64,000 bases of DNA from Rickettsiales bacterium (GCA_024304995.1 JAMWZD010000003.1:372001-436000); one strand, 5' to 3'; shown: positions 36,275 through 45,732, counted from the first letter of the stretch. Numbers and translations: made by a program. Notes: generated by a model from the letters alone, not told the origin.

Positions 36275-37111
36275 TTAATGATGTTCATGAACTGCATGAG
36301 TTTCTGAAGAATCCTCAACATTCATTACAAATGGAAAATACATTTCTTCCCCCTGATACTGAACCTGCAAAAAGAATTTGGTAAGTCCTGCATCTTCAGG
36401 TGCAATGTGGAACAGCAATTGAGACGGATTGTCACCATGCATGGGATGCACATGCACCAGCTGCTTGGTTTGCTCATTAAAGCCTGCCATATGCGCTTTT
36501 GCACCCATTAACGTATCCAGAGATGATATTGGTGTGCCATCCTGCTTTTTCAGATGGATGATTATATCTGATTTCTTCCCCTTAATCAGTGAATCATATG
36601 ATGCATTGTTCCAGTCAGCTTTCAGCACATTATTTTCTGCATGAAAAGACGGTGTCAGAGGGTATGGTTTTAGTGCTTCCTCATGCATATCATTAGGCAG
36701 ATGCACTTTTACATGTTCCTTAACATTGTTGTTTTTTCGTTTCAGCTCACCCCACAAAGTGTAAGGAAGATTGGTTTCTGGAGTAAAAGTAAATGCATAA
36801 CCTCCTTCTGCGGTTTCTTCAGGATGAATATGCTGATAATGCGAAAGCGAATCATCTATTACAAATAAATGAATTTTTTTGGTGTGTGTCAGTTGCAAAT
36901 CATCAGATGTGATTGCTGTGCCTGTTAGCCTGTCTTTCAAATGCAGTATTGCCTGAAAAGCCTCACCTTTTTTAGTTTTTTTAGACTGCAAATTCGCCTG
37001 AATTATGCTTTCACCATGTGCATCCTGTTGATGATGAGATGACTTTGCGTCTGAATTGCAGGAGGAGCAAAAAAGCAATAATGCTGCGGAAGCTAAAATA
37101 AGATGTTTCAT
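36275..37111 (-). CDS. His-rich lipoprotein, possible metal-binding, 278 aa
   Basis: A lipoprotein signal (MKHLILASAALLLFCSSCNS, lipobox-like CSSC) is followed by a His-rich start (SSHHQQDAHGE). Two beta-rich domains follow, each with a His cluster: SHYQHIHPEETAEGG and QLVHVHPMHGDNPSQ. The protein ends AVHEHH. These clusters suggest binding of Cu, Zn or a similar metal at the membrane surface. No specific family was recognised. It stands alone, with a terminator-like hairpin just upstream belonging to the kbp gene. Confidence 0.65.
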   Translation of the reverse strand: MKHLILASAALLLFCSSCNSDAKSSHHQQDAHGESIIQANLQSKKTKKGEAFQAILHLKDRLTGTAITSDDLQLTHTKKIHLFVIDDSLSHYQHIHPEETAEGGYAFTFTPETNLPYTLWGELKRKNNNVKEHVKVHLPNDMHEEALKPYPLTPSFHAENNVLKADWNNASYDSLIKGKKSDIIIHLKKQDGTPISSLDTLMGAKAHMAGFNEQTKQLVHVHPMHGDNPSQLLFHIAPEDAGLTKFFLQVQYQGEEMYFPFVMNVEDSSETHAVHEHH

Positions 37112-37160
37112 AGTTTATTATTTAGTGCGTTAAGCGAAAAAAATAAAGTGCTGATACAGA

Positions 37161-37197
37161 AAAAGGCGGTATTGTTATATCAACAATACCGCCTTTT
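37161..37197. terminator. Strong rho-independent terminator downstream of kbp
   Basis: A perfect 12-bp stem, GGCGGTATTGTT (37165-37176) with AACAATACCGCC (37182-37193), has a 5-base loop. It is flanked by AAAA on the left and TTTT on the right, so it can terminate on either strand. It lies 18 bases after the kbp stop on the minus strand. Confidence 0.9.
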
Positions 37198-37214
37198 ATC
37201 ACCATGTCAGCTTA

Positions 37215-37679
37215 TTATGCTGCTGCTTTAGCACCTTGCGCATCAGGAATGCGAAGGTTCTGACCAGGATAGATTTTGTCAGGGTGGCTCAGCATTGGCT
37301 TATTCGCTTCAAAGATTTTGTTATACTGATTTGCATCGCCGTAAAACTGTTTAGAAATTTTTGAAAGTGTGTCGCCTGATTTCACCGTGTAGAACGTTGG
37401 CTCTAATGATTCTTCTGCTTTAATTTCAATGTGCGATTCAACCTTTGAAACACCTTTGATATTACCCGCAGTCAAAATCGCTTTTTCAGCTGTTTCTGCA
37501 TCTGGTGCAGTGCCGCGCAATATTACTTTTTCTCCATCAACAGATACTTCAAGACCTTCAATGCCCAGATCAAATTCAGCGATTTTTGCTTTAATATCTT
37601 CTGATGCATTTGCATCTGAAATGCCGATTGCATTGGCAATTGCTTCACCTGCATCTTTAAAAAAATCAAATAGTCCCAT
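37215..37679 (-). CDS. kbp: Potassium-binding protein Kbp (BON + LysM)
   Basis: The 154-residue product starts MGLFDFFKDAGEAIANAIG, close to E. coli Kbp/YgaU. A BON domain (LEVSVDGEKVILRGTAPDAE) is followed by a LysM domain (FYTVKSGDTLSKISKQFYGD, then PDKIYPGQNLRIP). In E. coli it senses K+ in the cytoplasm; no signal peptide is present here either. A GGAG site precedes the ATG. The gene is bounded by a strong terminator and appears monocistronic. Confidence 0.9.
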   Translation of the reverse strand: MGLFDFFKDAGEAIANAIGISDANASEDIKAKIAEFDLGIEGLEVSVDGEKVILRGTAPDAETAEKAILTAGNIKGVSKVESHIEIKAEESLEPTFYTVKSGDTLSKISKQFYGDANQYNKIFEANKPMLSHPDKIYPGQNLRIPDAQGAKAAA

Positions 37680-37761
37680 AATCTTTACTCCTTTTTATTC
37701 TGCCCAATATCAGGCTTAGATAAAGTCGTAACAAGTTTTGCATAAAGTGCAAGTATGGAAT

Positions 37762-38571
37762 TCAGGCTTTTTCTTCAAGGTAGCCCAAAGCCCGAATCAC
37801 TTCCTGCATCGGCAGATTATTATGGGTGCGACCTTCGAATATATAGAGTTGCTTTTCCGTGGCAAGCGCGTCATGCAGTTGCTGCGCATGATGCAACGGG
37901 ATGACCTTATCTGCTGTGCCATGAAATATCAGCACTGGCGCTTTTAAAGTTGAGGCTTTTTCCATAGAGTTAAAATGGTCTTTTAGCAACAAATTCACTG
38001 GAATATACCAGTAACGTTCCTGCGCCACTTCTGCAACGGAGCTGTAAGGCGAGAGCAGCAAGGTTGCAAAAGGGGTATATTCGCTGCTCATCTGCACGGC
38101 AACTCCTGAGCCAAGCGAACGCCCAACGAAAATAATGTCTTGCAGATTGATGCCCTCTTTTAGCAAATAATGCACTGCAGCTCGTGCATCTGCATATACT
38201 CCCTGTTCTGTTGGCTTGCCTTCATTTTTGGAAAAACCACGATATTCCAGTGCAAACACGCCATAGCCTGCATCTGCCAGTGCTTTATAATAATCGCCGC
38301 GTTTGCTGATGCCTGCCGCATTTCCATGAAACCAGATGACTGTGCGTTTTCCTTCCTGCGCGGGAGCATACCAGGAGGTGTTGGTTAAACCATCTTCAGT
38401 GCGGAAGATGACTTCCTTAAATTCTGGCAAACCTGTTGATGCTGGCAACGCATAATATTTATCTGGTTCATAAATCATTTCTCGCTGGTTGATATATAAA
38501 TATCCGCAGATAACCAGATAAAAACAGAGGATGGCAGCACAAATGCTTTTAAAAAAAGATCTCAATTTCAT
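37762..38571 (-). CDS. Alpha/beta hydrolase (BEM46-like), membrane-anchored, 269 aa
   Basis: An N-terminal TM (ICAAILCFYLVICGYLYI) precedes an alpha/beta-hydrolase fold. The oxyanion-type HGNAAG motif (VIWFHGNAAGISKR), the nucleophile elbow IFVGRSLGSGVAVQM (GxSxG) and the late Asp/His region (LIFHGTADKVIPLHHAQQL, FEGRTHNN) are present. This layout matches BEM46/ABHD-type hydrolases. The substrate is unknown. It is upstream of kbp on the same strand but is separated by about 80 bases. Confidence 0.85.
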   Translation of the reverse strand: MKLRSFFKSICAAILCFYLVICGYLYINQREMIYEPDKYYALPASTGLPEFKEVIFRTEDGLTNTSWYAPAQEGKRTVIWFHGNAAGISKRGDYYKALADAGYGVFALEYRGFSKNEGKPTEQGVYADARAAVHYLLKEGINLQDIIFVGRSLGSGVAVQMSSEYTPFATLLLSPYSSVAEVAQERYWYIPVNLLLKDHFNSMEKASTLKAPVLIFHGTADKVIPLHHAQQLHDALATEKQLYIFEGRTHNNLPMQEVIRALGYLEEKA

Positions 38572-38648
38572 GTTCTCATTATACCAGTATGCTTTACAAA
38601 AGATATTAATTAATGTATATTAACGTTGTTCTTTTTAATTTATAGATT

Positions 38649-38855
38649 ATGCAATACGCAATTTATCACAATTCGCAAGGCAATCTGACTTATTTAAATA
38701 TTGACGATGAAAACGCATCATCATTCAAAGATAGGTTAACTGCTGCAAAGCAGGGACTATACAAGAATATCGGAAATTTTTTGATTATTAATGCAACATG
38801 CGAAGATGACGCAAAAGAGCAGACTAAGCATTTAAATATTCCTGAAAAAATGTAA
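38649..38855 (+). CDS. Small hypothetical protein, 68 aa
   Basis: The 68-residue soluble protein (starting MQYAIYHNSQGNLTYLNID) has no recognised family. Support for a real gene comes from a clean position between a divergent hydrolase gene and a strong rho-independent terminator only 11 bases after its stop. Its composition (polar, with one Cys in NATCEDD) is protein-like. Confidence 0.55.
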   Translation: MQYAIYHNSQGNLTYLNIDDENASSFKDRLTAAKQGLYKNIGNFLIINATCEDDAKEQTKHLNIPEKM

Positions 38856-38865
38856 TATATTATCT

Positions 38866-38896
38866 GGTTATAGAAGTCATTCTGTAACCTTTTTTT
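38866..38896 (+). terminator. Rho-independent terminator after the 68-aa gene
   Basis: A 10-bp stem with one G-T wobble, GGTTATAGAA (38866-38875) with TTCTGTAACC (38880-38889), closes a 4-base loop and is followed by seven T residues (38890-38896). Confidence 0.88.
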
Positions 38897-38908
38897 CTGT
38901 CTTATACA

Positions 38909-39358
38909 TTACATACGATGAGACATTGCCATAAAACACACATCCACTTCTTCTGCGCCAATGGCAGCATAAAACTTTCGCGCCATTTTGTTTTCGCGCA
39001 TCACCGTCCAGCTTGTCCATTTATATTCTGTTTTATGGTGTTGCAGCGCGAGCATCAGGGCTTTGCCAATGCCCTGCGCACGTGCATCTGGCATGACGTA
39101 AATATCACTGAGATGCCAGCCTTTTGTGGCAGATTGAATGTCATAGCCAGCATAAGCCAGCGCGCATCCTAATAGTGCCTCTGCATTATGTGCCATGAGG
39201 CATATGGCATCTGGCATTACTTTAAGAAAATCTGATAAATTATGGACATTAAACAAACTATCACTGCCTTCTTCCAGCGCCAGTGCCTGCACCATGGTGC
39301 ATACCGCGTCATAATCTTCTGCTGTGGCATGGCGGATGGAAAAATCTGTGTTTTTCAT
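38909..39358 (-). CDS. GNAT-family N-acetyltransferase, 149 aa
   Basis: The GNAT acetyl-CoA motif is DIYVMPDARAQGIGKALMLA (R-x-x-G-x-G/A). The N-terminal FSIRHATAEDYDAVCTMVQA and the C-terminal KMARKFYAAIGAEE (W/F-Y-x-x-x-G) also match the fold. The substrate cannot be told. It is divergent from the uvrD-type helicase gene with 47 bases between. Confidence 0.88.
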   Translation of the reverse strand: MKNTDFSIRHATAEDYDAVCTMVQALALEEGSDSLFNVHNLSDFLKVMPDAICLMAHNAEALLGCALAYAGYDIQSATKGWHLSDIYVMPDARAQGIGKALMLALQHHKTEYKWTSWTVMRENKMARKFYAAIGAEEVDVCFMAMSHRM

Positions 39359-39405
39359 GGCAGTCTTCCTTGTGTTTTGCCGATGTTTCAGTCATATAAT
39401 AATCT

Positions 39406-41613
39406 ATGAACCATCCACCCGCAATAGCCGATAATCTTCATAATCACCCACCATATATTTCTGCGCTTAACCCCATGCAGCGTGAAGCCGTGTTGACAAC
39501 GGAAGGCGCAGTGCTGGTGCTGGCGGGGGCTGGTACGGGGAAGACCAAGGCACTGACCACGCGCATTGCACATATTATTTCATCAGGCATAGCATATCCT
39601 TCGCAAGTGCTGGCAGTAACCTTTACGAACAAAGCCGCACGCGAAATGGTGGAACGGGTGGGGGCATTGCTCAACCCCGATGCACCTCATGCAGAAAGCA
39701 CGCAAGGCATGTGGCTTGGCACGTTTCACTCTATCGCCGCGCGCATTTTGCGCAGAGATGGGGATGCGATCGGGCTGGGCAGTTCTTTCACCATTTTGGA
39801 TGCAGATGACCAGTTGCGCCTCACCAAAACATTGATGAAAGAATTGCAGCTGGATGACAAGAAATATGCACCAAAAGTGATGCTGGGAATGATTCAGTCC
39901 TGGAAGGACAGAGGCTTGCGCCCTGATAAAATTTCTGAGGATATGCTGGAGGGCGACTTTGCGCACATTGCACATCAGGTCTATACGGCGTATCAAAAAC
40001 GGCTAGCCACTTTAAACGCGGCAGATTTTGGGGATTTGTTGTTGCATAATCTGACATTGTTTCAGGAACATCCAGATATTTTGCAGCGTTATGCACAGAA
40101 GTTTCGCTATATTTTAGTGGATGAGTATCAAGACACTAACGTTGCGCAATATTTATGGTTGCGATTGCTGGCGCTGGGGCATCACAATATTTGTTGTGTG
40201 GGGGATGATGACCAAAGCATTTACGGTTGGCGCGGTGCGGAAGTGGGCAATATCCTCAAATTTGAAAAAGATTTTGATAATCCAACTATCATCAAGCTGG
40301 AACAGAATTACCGATCGACTGAGCATATTCTGGCAGCCGCAAGTGCGGTGATTGCCAATAATGATAATCGCCATGGTAAAACATTATGGACGGAAGCGGA
40401 AGGCGGAGAGCTGATTCGCATTAAATCCGTTTGGGATGACGGCGAAGAAGCGCGTTATGTGGGTGAAGAAGTGGAAGCGCGGCAGCGCAACGGCACGCCC
40501 CTTTCAGAAATGGCGATTCTGGTGCGTGCGGGCTTTCAGACACGTTCTTTCGAGGAGCGTTTTTTGACGCTGGGTGTGCCTTATAAAGTGATTGGTGGCT
40601 TGCGATTTTATGAGCGCAAGGAGATACGCGATGCAGTGGCGTATTTACGGTTAATATTGGAACCGCGGGATGATTTGGCGTTTGAGCGCATAATCAACAC
40701 ACCAAAGCGGGGGGTGGGAAAATCTACATTAGAATTAATGCACACGACCGCGCGTTCCAATAACACATCACTTTTCGAGGCAGCACATTATCTCAACATT
40801 AATAATGCGCTGAAAGGCAAGGCGGGCAAAGCTATTGCCACGTTGCTTGGGCAACATGAAAAATGGTGCAGCATGGCGGAAGACGCGCCGCCATCTGAAT
40901 TGTGCGAACATGCGCTCGAAGAGGCGGGCTATATGGAAATGTGGCGGCTGGACACCTCACCCGAAGCGCCTGGCAGGTTGGAGAACCTAAAAGAATTATT
41001 CCGCGCCTTGCAGGATTTCACCTCCATTCGTGATTTTATTGAACATGTCGGACTGGTGATGGACACAGTCGGCGAAGCAGACGATAACATGGTGAGCATC
41101 ATGTCTCTCCATGCTGCGAAAGGGCTGGAGTTTGATACGGTGTTTTCCACAGGCTGGGAAGAGGGACTGTTCCCGCATCAGCGATCACTTGATGAAACAG
41201 GGCAAAGCGGCTTGGAAGAAGAACGCAGGCTGGCTTACGTTGGCATGACGCGGGCAAAACGATTGCTTTATATCACGCACGCTGCAAATCGCCGCATCTA
41301 TAACCAGTGGCAAAGCTGCATCCCATCTCGCTTTCTTCAGGAAATTCCAACCGAACATGTTGAAGAAATGGATGGTGGATCATTTTCTGGGCGTGCGAGT
41401 GGACCAGCGTTATTCCAGAACAAAATAGATTCCGTGTTCAGCGAAGCACATCGCGTGACTCCAAAAGCGGATACGTTAATTGGCAAGCGCGTCTTTCACA
41501 TGAAATTTGGGTACGGCAAAGTTCGTGCGCAAAATGGTCAGCATCTGGACATCGAGTTTGAAAAAGCTGGACAGAAAAAACTGATGGCGGATTATGTGAA
41601 AGTTGTTGGATAA
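39406..41613 (+). CDS. uvrD: UvrD/PcrA-type superfamily 1 DNA helicase
   Basis: This 3'-5' helicase acts in repair and clearing of RecA/replication blocks. LNPMQREAVLTTEGAVLVLA is the Q motif, GAGTGKTKALTTRIAHI is Walker A, VDEYQDTN is motif II, and DDDQSIYGWRGAEV, EQNYRSTEHIL, MSLHAAKGLEFDTVF and RRLAYVGMTRAKR are later SF1A motifs. At 735 residues it is typical. The C-terminal ~45 residues form the Tudor-like tail (FGYGKVRAQNG). PcrA and UvrD cannot be separated by sequence reading alone. Confidence 0.95.
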   Translation: MNHPPAIADNLHNHPPYISALNPMQREAVLTTEGAVLVLAGAGTGKTKALTTRIAHIISSGIAYPSQVLAVTFTNKAAREMVERVGALLNPDAPHAESTQGMWLGTFHSIAARILRRDGDAIGLGSSFTILDADDQLRLTKTLMKELQLDDKKYAPKVMLGMIQSWKDRGLRPDKISEDMLEGDFAHIAHQVYTAYQKRLATLNAADFGDLLLHNLTLFQEHPDILQRYAQKFRYILVDEYQDTNVAQYLWLRLLALGHHNICCVGDDDQSIYGWRGAEVGNILKFEKDFDNPTIIKLEQNYRSTEHILAAASAVIANNDNRHGKTLWTEAEGGELIRIKSVWDDGEEARYVGEEVEARQRNGTPLSEMAILVRAGFQTRSFEERFLTLGVPYKVIGGLRFYERKEIRDAVAYLRLILEPRDDLAFERIINTPKRGVGKSTLELMHTTARSNNTSLFEAAHYLNINNALKGKAGKAIATLLGQHEKWCSMAEDAPPSELCEHALEEAGYMEMWRLDTSPEAPGRLENLKELFRALQDFTSIRDFIEHVGLVMDTVGEADDNMVSIMSLHAAKGLEFDTVFSTGWEEGLFPHQRSLDETGQSGLEEERRLAYVGMTRAKRLLYITHAANRRIYNQWQSCIPSRFLQEIPTEHVEEMDGGSFSGRASGPALFQNKIDSVFSEAHRVTPKADTLIGKRVFHMKFGYGKVRAQNGQHLDIEFEKAGQKKLMADYVKVVG

Positions 41614-41684
41614 AAAAATAAACGTAGGTTTATTTTTAATTAATTGATCCATGATATAGTCACATTTCAAAAGTGAGTTATGTC

Positions 41685-42125
41685 ATGTTGGAAGAGCAAT
41701 CATCCACTTGCGAAGAATATGATGCTGTTGAAAGAGAATCATTTCAGCGGCATCATACGTGGATTCATCTTTCTGTTATTGTGTTATTGATAGGGTCAGC
41801 AGGGTTTACTTTAATTCTGGATGAGGCAGTCGATAAAGAACAGATACAACGCAAATTCTGTTTTGTTATTGGTGTGTCTCTTTCTGCATTATGCATCTAT
41901 GGGCTGGAAAAGATGTTGCAAAAACGGTTCTTTCTTCCAACCATTAATCAGTTGGTACTGTTATATTTTATAATTTTGGTGTTGCCAAATATGTTGGCAT
42001 TTTATCTGCTAGAACATAATGAAACTAAAACACACATCAAACAGCATTATAAAAATTGTCAGACAATAGAGCATTATATTGGAAATGACGCGAATTGGAA
42101 GCAGGTGAAGCGCTGCAGAAATTAG
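41685..42125 (+). CDS. Hypothetical membrane protein, 146 aa
   Basis: Three hydrophobic stretches are visible: HLSVIVLLIGSAGFTLIL, KFCFVIGVSLSALCIYGL and LVLLYFIILVLPNMLAFYLL. A short C-terminal soluble tail has two cysteines (NCQTIEHY and KRCRN). No family was recognised. I chose ATG 41685; a GTG at 41673 would add four residues. The 3' end overlaps the convergent 475-residue gene by 4 bases. Confidence 0.55.
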   Translation: MLEEQSSTCEEYDAVERESFQRHHTWIHLSVIVLLIGSAGFTLILDEAVDKEQIQRKFCFVIGVSLSALCIYGLEKMLQKRFFLPTINQLVLLYFIILVLPNMLAFYLLEHNETKTHIKQHYKNCQTIEHYIGNDANWKQVKRCRN

Positions 42126-43549
42126 ATTCGTTGCAATTCACGTTCCTGTAACGCACCATCTTTAATGCTACCCGCTGTTGCAATTATTGCTTTTGGTGTT
42201 GCTTTATCGGATGCTGGCAGTTCTTTGACTGCAGTTTCCTTCTCACGGTTAAAAGACTGAATATTATTCTTTGCTTCTTCGTTCACTTTCTGCGGTGCTT
42301 TTTCAGCATCATCTGCTTTTGGCACATTGTCCGTGTTCCCCAAAATAGGCGCAAACAAACGGGTCATACCATAGGTTACGTTGGCAACCAGATAGCTAAA
42401 GGTCATGTCTGTGGCATACATCTGCACCGTATCTACTAAACCTTTATGCCCCTGCGTTCCATTTTCAGGAATTTTGCCACCAACAACAGGAATCATCCGT
42501 GCTTTGTCGATGGCGAATTTAGAGCCGTCTTCCGCGTGTTTTTCCCAACCCTGAAAACCAGCGTCCAGATTGTTATATTCATTCCCGCTGATTTTTGCAG
42601 CTGCACCAGAAATGATATTATCCTTGTTCGCAATGCCTGCATAAATAAAGTAAAACGGCACTACTGAAAGCACGCGGCTGGTGAGAACGCTGGACCAGGT
42701 CTGTTTTGGTTCTTCTTCAATTTCCTTGTAACGCTCTTCGCGTTTTTCCATTGTTTGTTGCTTATCAAATTCAGAAGCAAAGCCATTGCCCGTCAATTCA
42801 TTGAACTTGTCCACCACCTTGTCAAATTTCTTGACTAATGGCAGTTTGTTATCTTCCATAATCTTGATGGGAATCATCACCGCAAATCCACCAGCGGAAA
42901 TGGCAGTGGCAGTGGCAATCGTCTTGCTCGCATCGCGCCAACGTTTATGGTTTACCATCGTGTCGCGGGCTAATTTTATGTCTTCGACAGACTGCCCTGT
43001 AGCTTCGGCAAGTGCATCAAAGTTATTGCCACTTTCTGAGAAGCGATCGAAAAAGAATTGTTGTGCATTATCTTTATTGAAAGCAGGAATTTTATCAGAA
43101 AAGACAACAGTTCCATTTTTTACTTTATCTTGTGATGCATGAGCATCCAGAAATAAAGGCATCCCAGTTTCTAAATCTTTTGCGTTTGAAACTGCTTTAA
43201 TCACTCTCTCTGTTGCAGGTGACTTATATTCACCATTTTCTAAAAATATTTTATCAGCCACATTCTCACGCGACCAATTCACAGCACCTTCACGAGCATT
43301 AAACACGGCTTCACGCGTTTTCATGCCTGCTTTGTCTGCAAAGGCTTTTATGCCATTAACACCATCCTGTTCATTCTGCGCCACTTTTTCTTGTGCGCTT
43401 TTTAGCGCATCTTTATCAGTAGACATTTTATACGTTTGAATGCCCACAAACGCATTGGTCAGCCAGCCAAGCCCCTGATATGCAACCCAGTTAAAGAGTT
43501 TTTCACCACCCGTTTGATTTTCTGAAACTATTTTTGGTCCTTCTGACAT
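42122..43549 (-). CDS. Unrecognised protein with several hydrophobic segments, 475 aa
   Basis: No family was recognised. Possible membrane-associated stretches are FNWVAYQGLGWLTNAFVGI near the N-terminus, TATAISAGGFAVMIPIKIM near residue 215, VLSVVPFYFIYAGIANKD near residue 300 and MTFSYLVANVTYGMTRLF near residue 395. The rest is polar and helical, and the tail is Lys/Glu/Ala-rich. No signal peptide is seen. The product is similar in style to the unrecognised proteins at 33149-36168. It is followed upstream by a 276-residue unknown gene on the same strand, separated by a dispersed repeat. Confidence 0.6.
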   Translation of the reverse strand: MSEGPKIVSENQTGGEKLFNWVAYQGLGWLTNAFVGIQTYKMSTDKDALKSAQEKVAQNEQDGVNGIKAFADKAGMKTREAVFNAREGAVNWSRENVADKIFLENGEYKSPATERVIKAVSNAKDLETGMPLFLDAHASQDKVKNGTVVFSDKIPAFNKDNAQQFFFDRFSESGNNFDALAEATGQSVEDIKLARDTMVNHKRWRDASKTIATATAISAGGFAVMIPIKIMEDNKLPLVKKFDKVVDKFNELTGNGFASEFDKQQTMEKREERYKEIEEEPKQTWSSVLTSRVLSVVPFYFIYAGIANKDNIISGAAAKISGNEYNNLDAGFQGWEKHAEDGSKFAIDKARMIPVVGGKIPENGTQGHKGLVDTVQMYATDMTFSYLVANVTYGMTRLFAPILGNTDNVPKADDAEKAPQKVNEEAKNNIQSFNREKETAVKELPASDKATPKAIIATAGSIKDGALQERELQRI

Positions 43550-43635
43550 ACTTATTATAATACAGACTTTTTCTCAAATTTCATATTACAGTTTTATGAC
43601 GAAATGCATAAGAAAAGCTGTATTTGCAGATTGTT

Positions 43636-43714
43636 GTCATTATGAGTCGCAGCCAAAGAATCTTTCTTAATCAAGAGCAACCTGCCTGAGATACTTCGCT
43701 TTGCTCAGCATGAC
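43636..43714. repeat. Dispersed inverted repeat, copy 2
   Basis: A degenerate left arm (43636-43662, GTCATTATGAGTCGCAGCC...) pairs with a right arm (43687-43714) whose reverse complement begins GTCATGCTGAGCAAAGCG. That reads almost identically to the left arm of copy 3. The element fills the gap between two minus-strand genes, 10 bases downstream of the 276-residue gene's stop. Confidence 0.7.
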
Positions 43715-43723
43715 GCGCAGCAT

Positions 43724-44554
43724 TTACATCCCCCGCCCTTGCCCTTGACCCTGCTGCATGGCTGTGGCAGTGAACTTTCCAGCAACGTTTAAGCCTTGTC
43801 CCGCAAGCTGTTTAACCACATCTTTTGATTCTTCATAGACGGCCAGTTGAGACCCTGCAAAGCGCATTCCTGCAGCATCTATTGCCTGTTGCTCATTCTT
43901 GAAATGTTCGCGTGCATTCTGCACCGTGGCAGTGGCTTCGTTAATTTCACCTTTATTGGGGCGACCTTTATTCAGGAACGCCAGAATATGACGGCGCAGC
44001 CCGTCATGTTCCACGCGATTTGCGGCAGAAATCACATCGGCAATGTCTGCCGTGCCGTTTGCCAGCTGCATAAGCAGATTTTCCAGAATATGACAATCTT
44101 CCACCAGCATATCCATATCTTCCAGCCGTGCTTCGCTGTTCATGTCTGCTTTGTCTGCCAATAATGCTACGAAATAGACCGTATAATCCTTATAGGCTTT
44201 TGAGAGATCTTGCTTAGTTTTGCGGTTGGGGCGATGTTCGCTGCCTTCAATGCCATCCATCACCACTGCATCTGACGTGGAAAAATGCTGCTCTCCACGT
44301 CCCACATGCAGGGGGCGAGCGGTGATTAAACGCAGCATTTCGGCATCATACGCCAGCCGTTCAACGGAAAGCCGTGAATCACGCGTCAACCCGTCATCAT
44401 GTTCTGAACCCAGCGCACGCACCGCATCATGATAATATTCAATGCGCGGGCGGTAATCTCCGTCACGTCCCATAATCTGAAATTCCGTTTCAATCTCACG
44501 GATTTCGGCATATTTCGCCTGCATCAGGCTGATGAGTGCATCTGCTTCGTTCAT
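43724..44554 (-). CDS. Helical hypothetical protein, 276 aa
   Basis: No family was recognised. The protein is soluble, helical and acidic in its first two thirds (LMQAKYAEIREIETEFQIMG), with a Gly/Gln-rich C-terminus (TAMQQGQGQGRGM). No signal peptide or TM is evident. It is divergent from hemW across a 49-base gap. Together with the 475-residue gene it forms a minus-strand pair separated by a palindromic repeat. Confidence 0.6.
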   Translation of the reverse strand: MNEADALISLMQAKYAEIREIETEFQIMGRDGDYRPRIEYYHDAVRALGSEHDDGLTRDSRLSVERLAYDAEMLRLITARPLHVGRGEQHFSTSDAVVMDGIEGSEHRPNRKTKQDLSKAYKDYTVYFVALLADKADMNSEARLEDMDMLVEDCHILENLLMQLANGTADIADVISAANRVEHDGLRRHILAFLNKGRPNKGEINEATATVQNAREHFKNEQQAIDAAGMRFAGSQLAVYEESKDVVKQLAGQGLNVAGKFTATAMQQGQGQGRGM

Positions 44555-44603
44555 AAAGCTAATGTAATTATAAAATGCACAAATTGCAATATGATGCTAG
44601 ATA

Positions 44604-45728
44604 ATGCGCATGACCGCACTTTATATCCACTGGCCCTTTTGCAAAAAGAAATGTCCTTATTGTGACTTTAACTCTCATGTGAGGGATGAAGTGGCATATG
44701 ACCGTATGGGCGCAGCGTTGTTGCGGGAGATGCGCACCATGCACGCAATGGCGAAACCAGATATTCTCACTAGCATCTTCTTTGGTGGTGGCACGCCGTC
44801 ATTGATGCCGCCGCAGATTGTGCAGGATGTCATTGATGAAGCAATGAAGCTGTGGCAGGTGAGTGAGAATATTGAAATTACGCTTGAAGCCAACCCGACT
44901 TCTTATGAAGCACAGAATTTTGCAGCTTACAAACAAGCGGGCGTAGACCGTTTGTCGCTTGGGGTACAGTCTCTGATTGATTCTGAATTGCAGTTTTTGG
45001 GGCGTGAACATTCTGCGCGGGAGGCGTTGGATGTGTTGCAGCAGGTGCAACGCCAGTTTGACCGCTATAATTTTGATCTGATTTATGCACGCCCCCATCA
45101 GACGGTGGACGCTTGGAGCAAGGAATTGCGCCAAGCCTTGCAGTATCATAACGGACATCTCTCACTCTATCAGTTGACGATTGAACCAGATACGAACTTT
45201 GCACGGGTTTATGAAAAAGGCGGGTTTGAACTGCCAGATGATGAGACATCTCTAGCGCTTTATGAGGTGACGCAGGCATTATGTGCAGATGCAGGGTTAC
45301 AACGTTATGAAGTGTCGAATTATGCAGCCATTGGGCAGGAGAGCCGACACAATATGTCTTATTGGTTGGGGCATGATTATATTGGTGTTGGCGCAGGCGC
45401 GCACGGGCGGATTATCACGGATGCAGGATGGATGGCAACCAGCACTCACAAAAGCCCTGAACGCTGGCTGAGCGTGGTGGAAAAAGACGGACATGCATTG
45501 GTGGAGCAGCGTTTTTTAAGCGAGCAGGACAGAGCAGAAGAAATGCTCATTGGTGGCTTGCGACTTGTGGAAGGTGTAGCGCTTGCACAAGTGCAAGCCG
45601 TGCTGAATCCAGATAAACTTGCATTGTTTGAAGGGCAGGGGCTGGTGATGCGTTCAGGTGAGCATATTAAAGTGTCGCCTGAACATATTGGCGTAACCGA
45701 GCGGATTATTTCCGAATTGCTCATTTAA
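44604..45728 (+). CDS. hemW: Radical SAM heme chaperone HemW
   Basis: The N-terminus ALYIHWPFCKKKCPYCDFNS carries the CxxxCxxC 4Fe-4S motif in the form typical of HemW. IFFGGGTPSLMPPQIVQDVI, ITLEANPTSYEAQNFAAYKQ and GVDRLSLGVQSLIDSELQFL follow in order. The C-terminal HemN-like domain is present (LIGGLRLVEGVALAQV). At 374 residues it is typical. HemW delivers heme to apoproteins and lacks coproporphyrinogen dehydrogenase activity. Its stop is 4 bases before a dispersed repeat. Confidence 0.94.
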   Translation: MRMTALYIHWPFCKKKCPYCDFNSHVRDEVAYDRMGAALLREMRTMHAMAKPDILTSIFFGGGTPSLMPPQIVQDVIDEAMKLWQVSENIEITLEANPTSYEAQNFAAYKQAGVDRLSLGVQSLIDSELQFLGREHSAREALDVLQQVQRQFDRYNFDLIYARPHQTVDAWSKELRQALQYHNGHLSLYQLTIEPDTNFARVYEKGGFELPDDETSLALYEVTQALCADAGLQRYEVSNYAAIGQESRHNMSYWLGHDYIGVGAGAHGRIITDAGWMATSTHKSPERWLSVVEKDGHALVEQRFLSEQDRAEEMLIGGLRLVEGVALAQVQAVLNPDKLALFEGQGLVMRSGEHIKVSPEHIGVTERIISELLI

Positions 45729-45732
45729 CACC

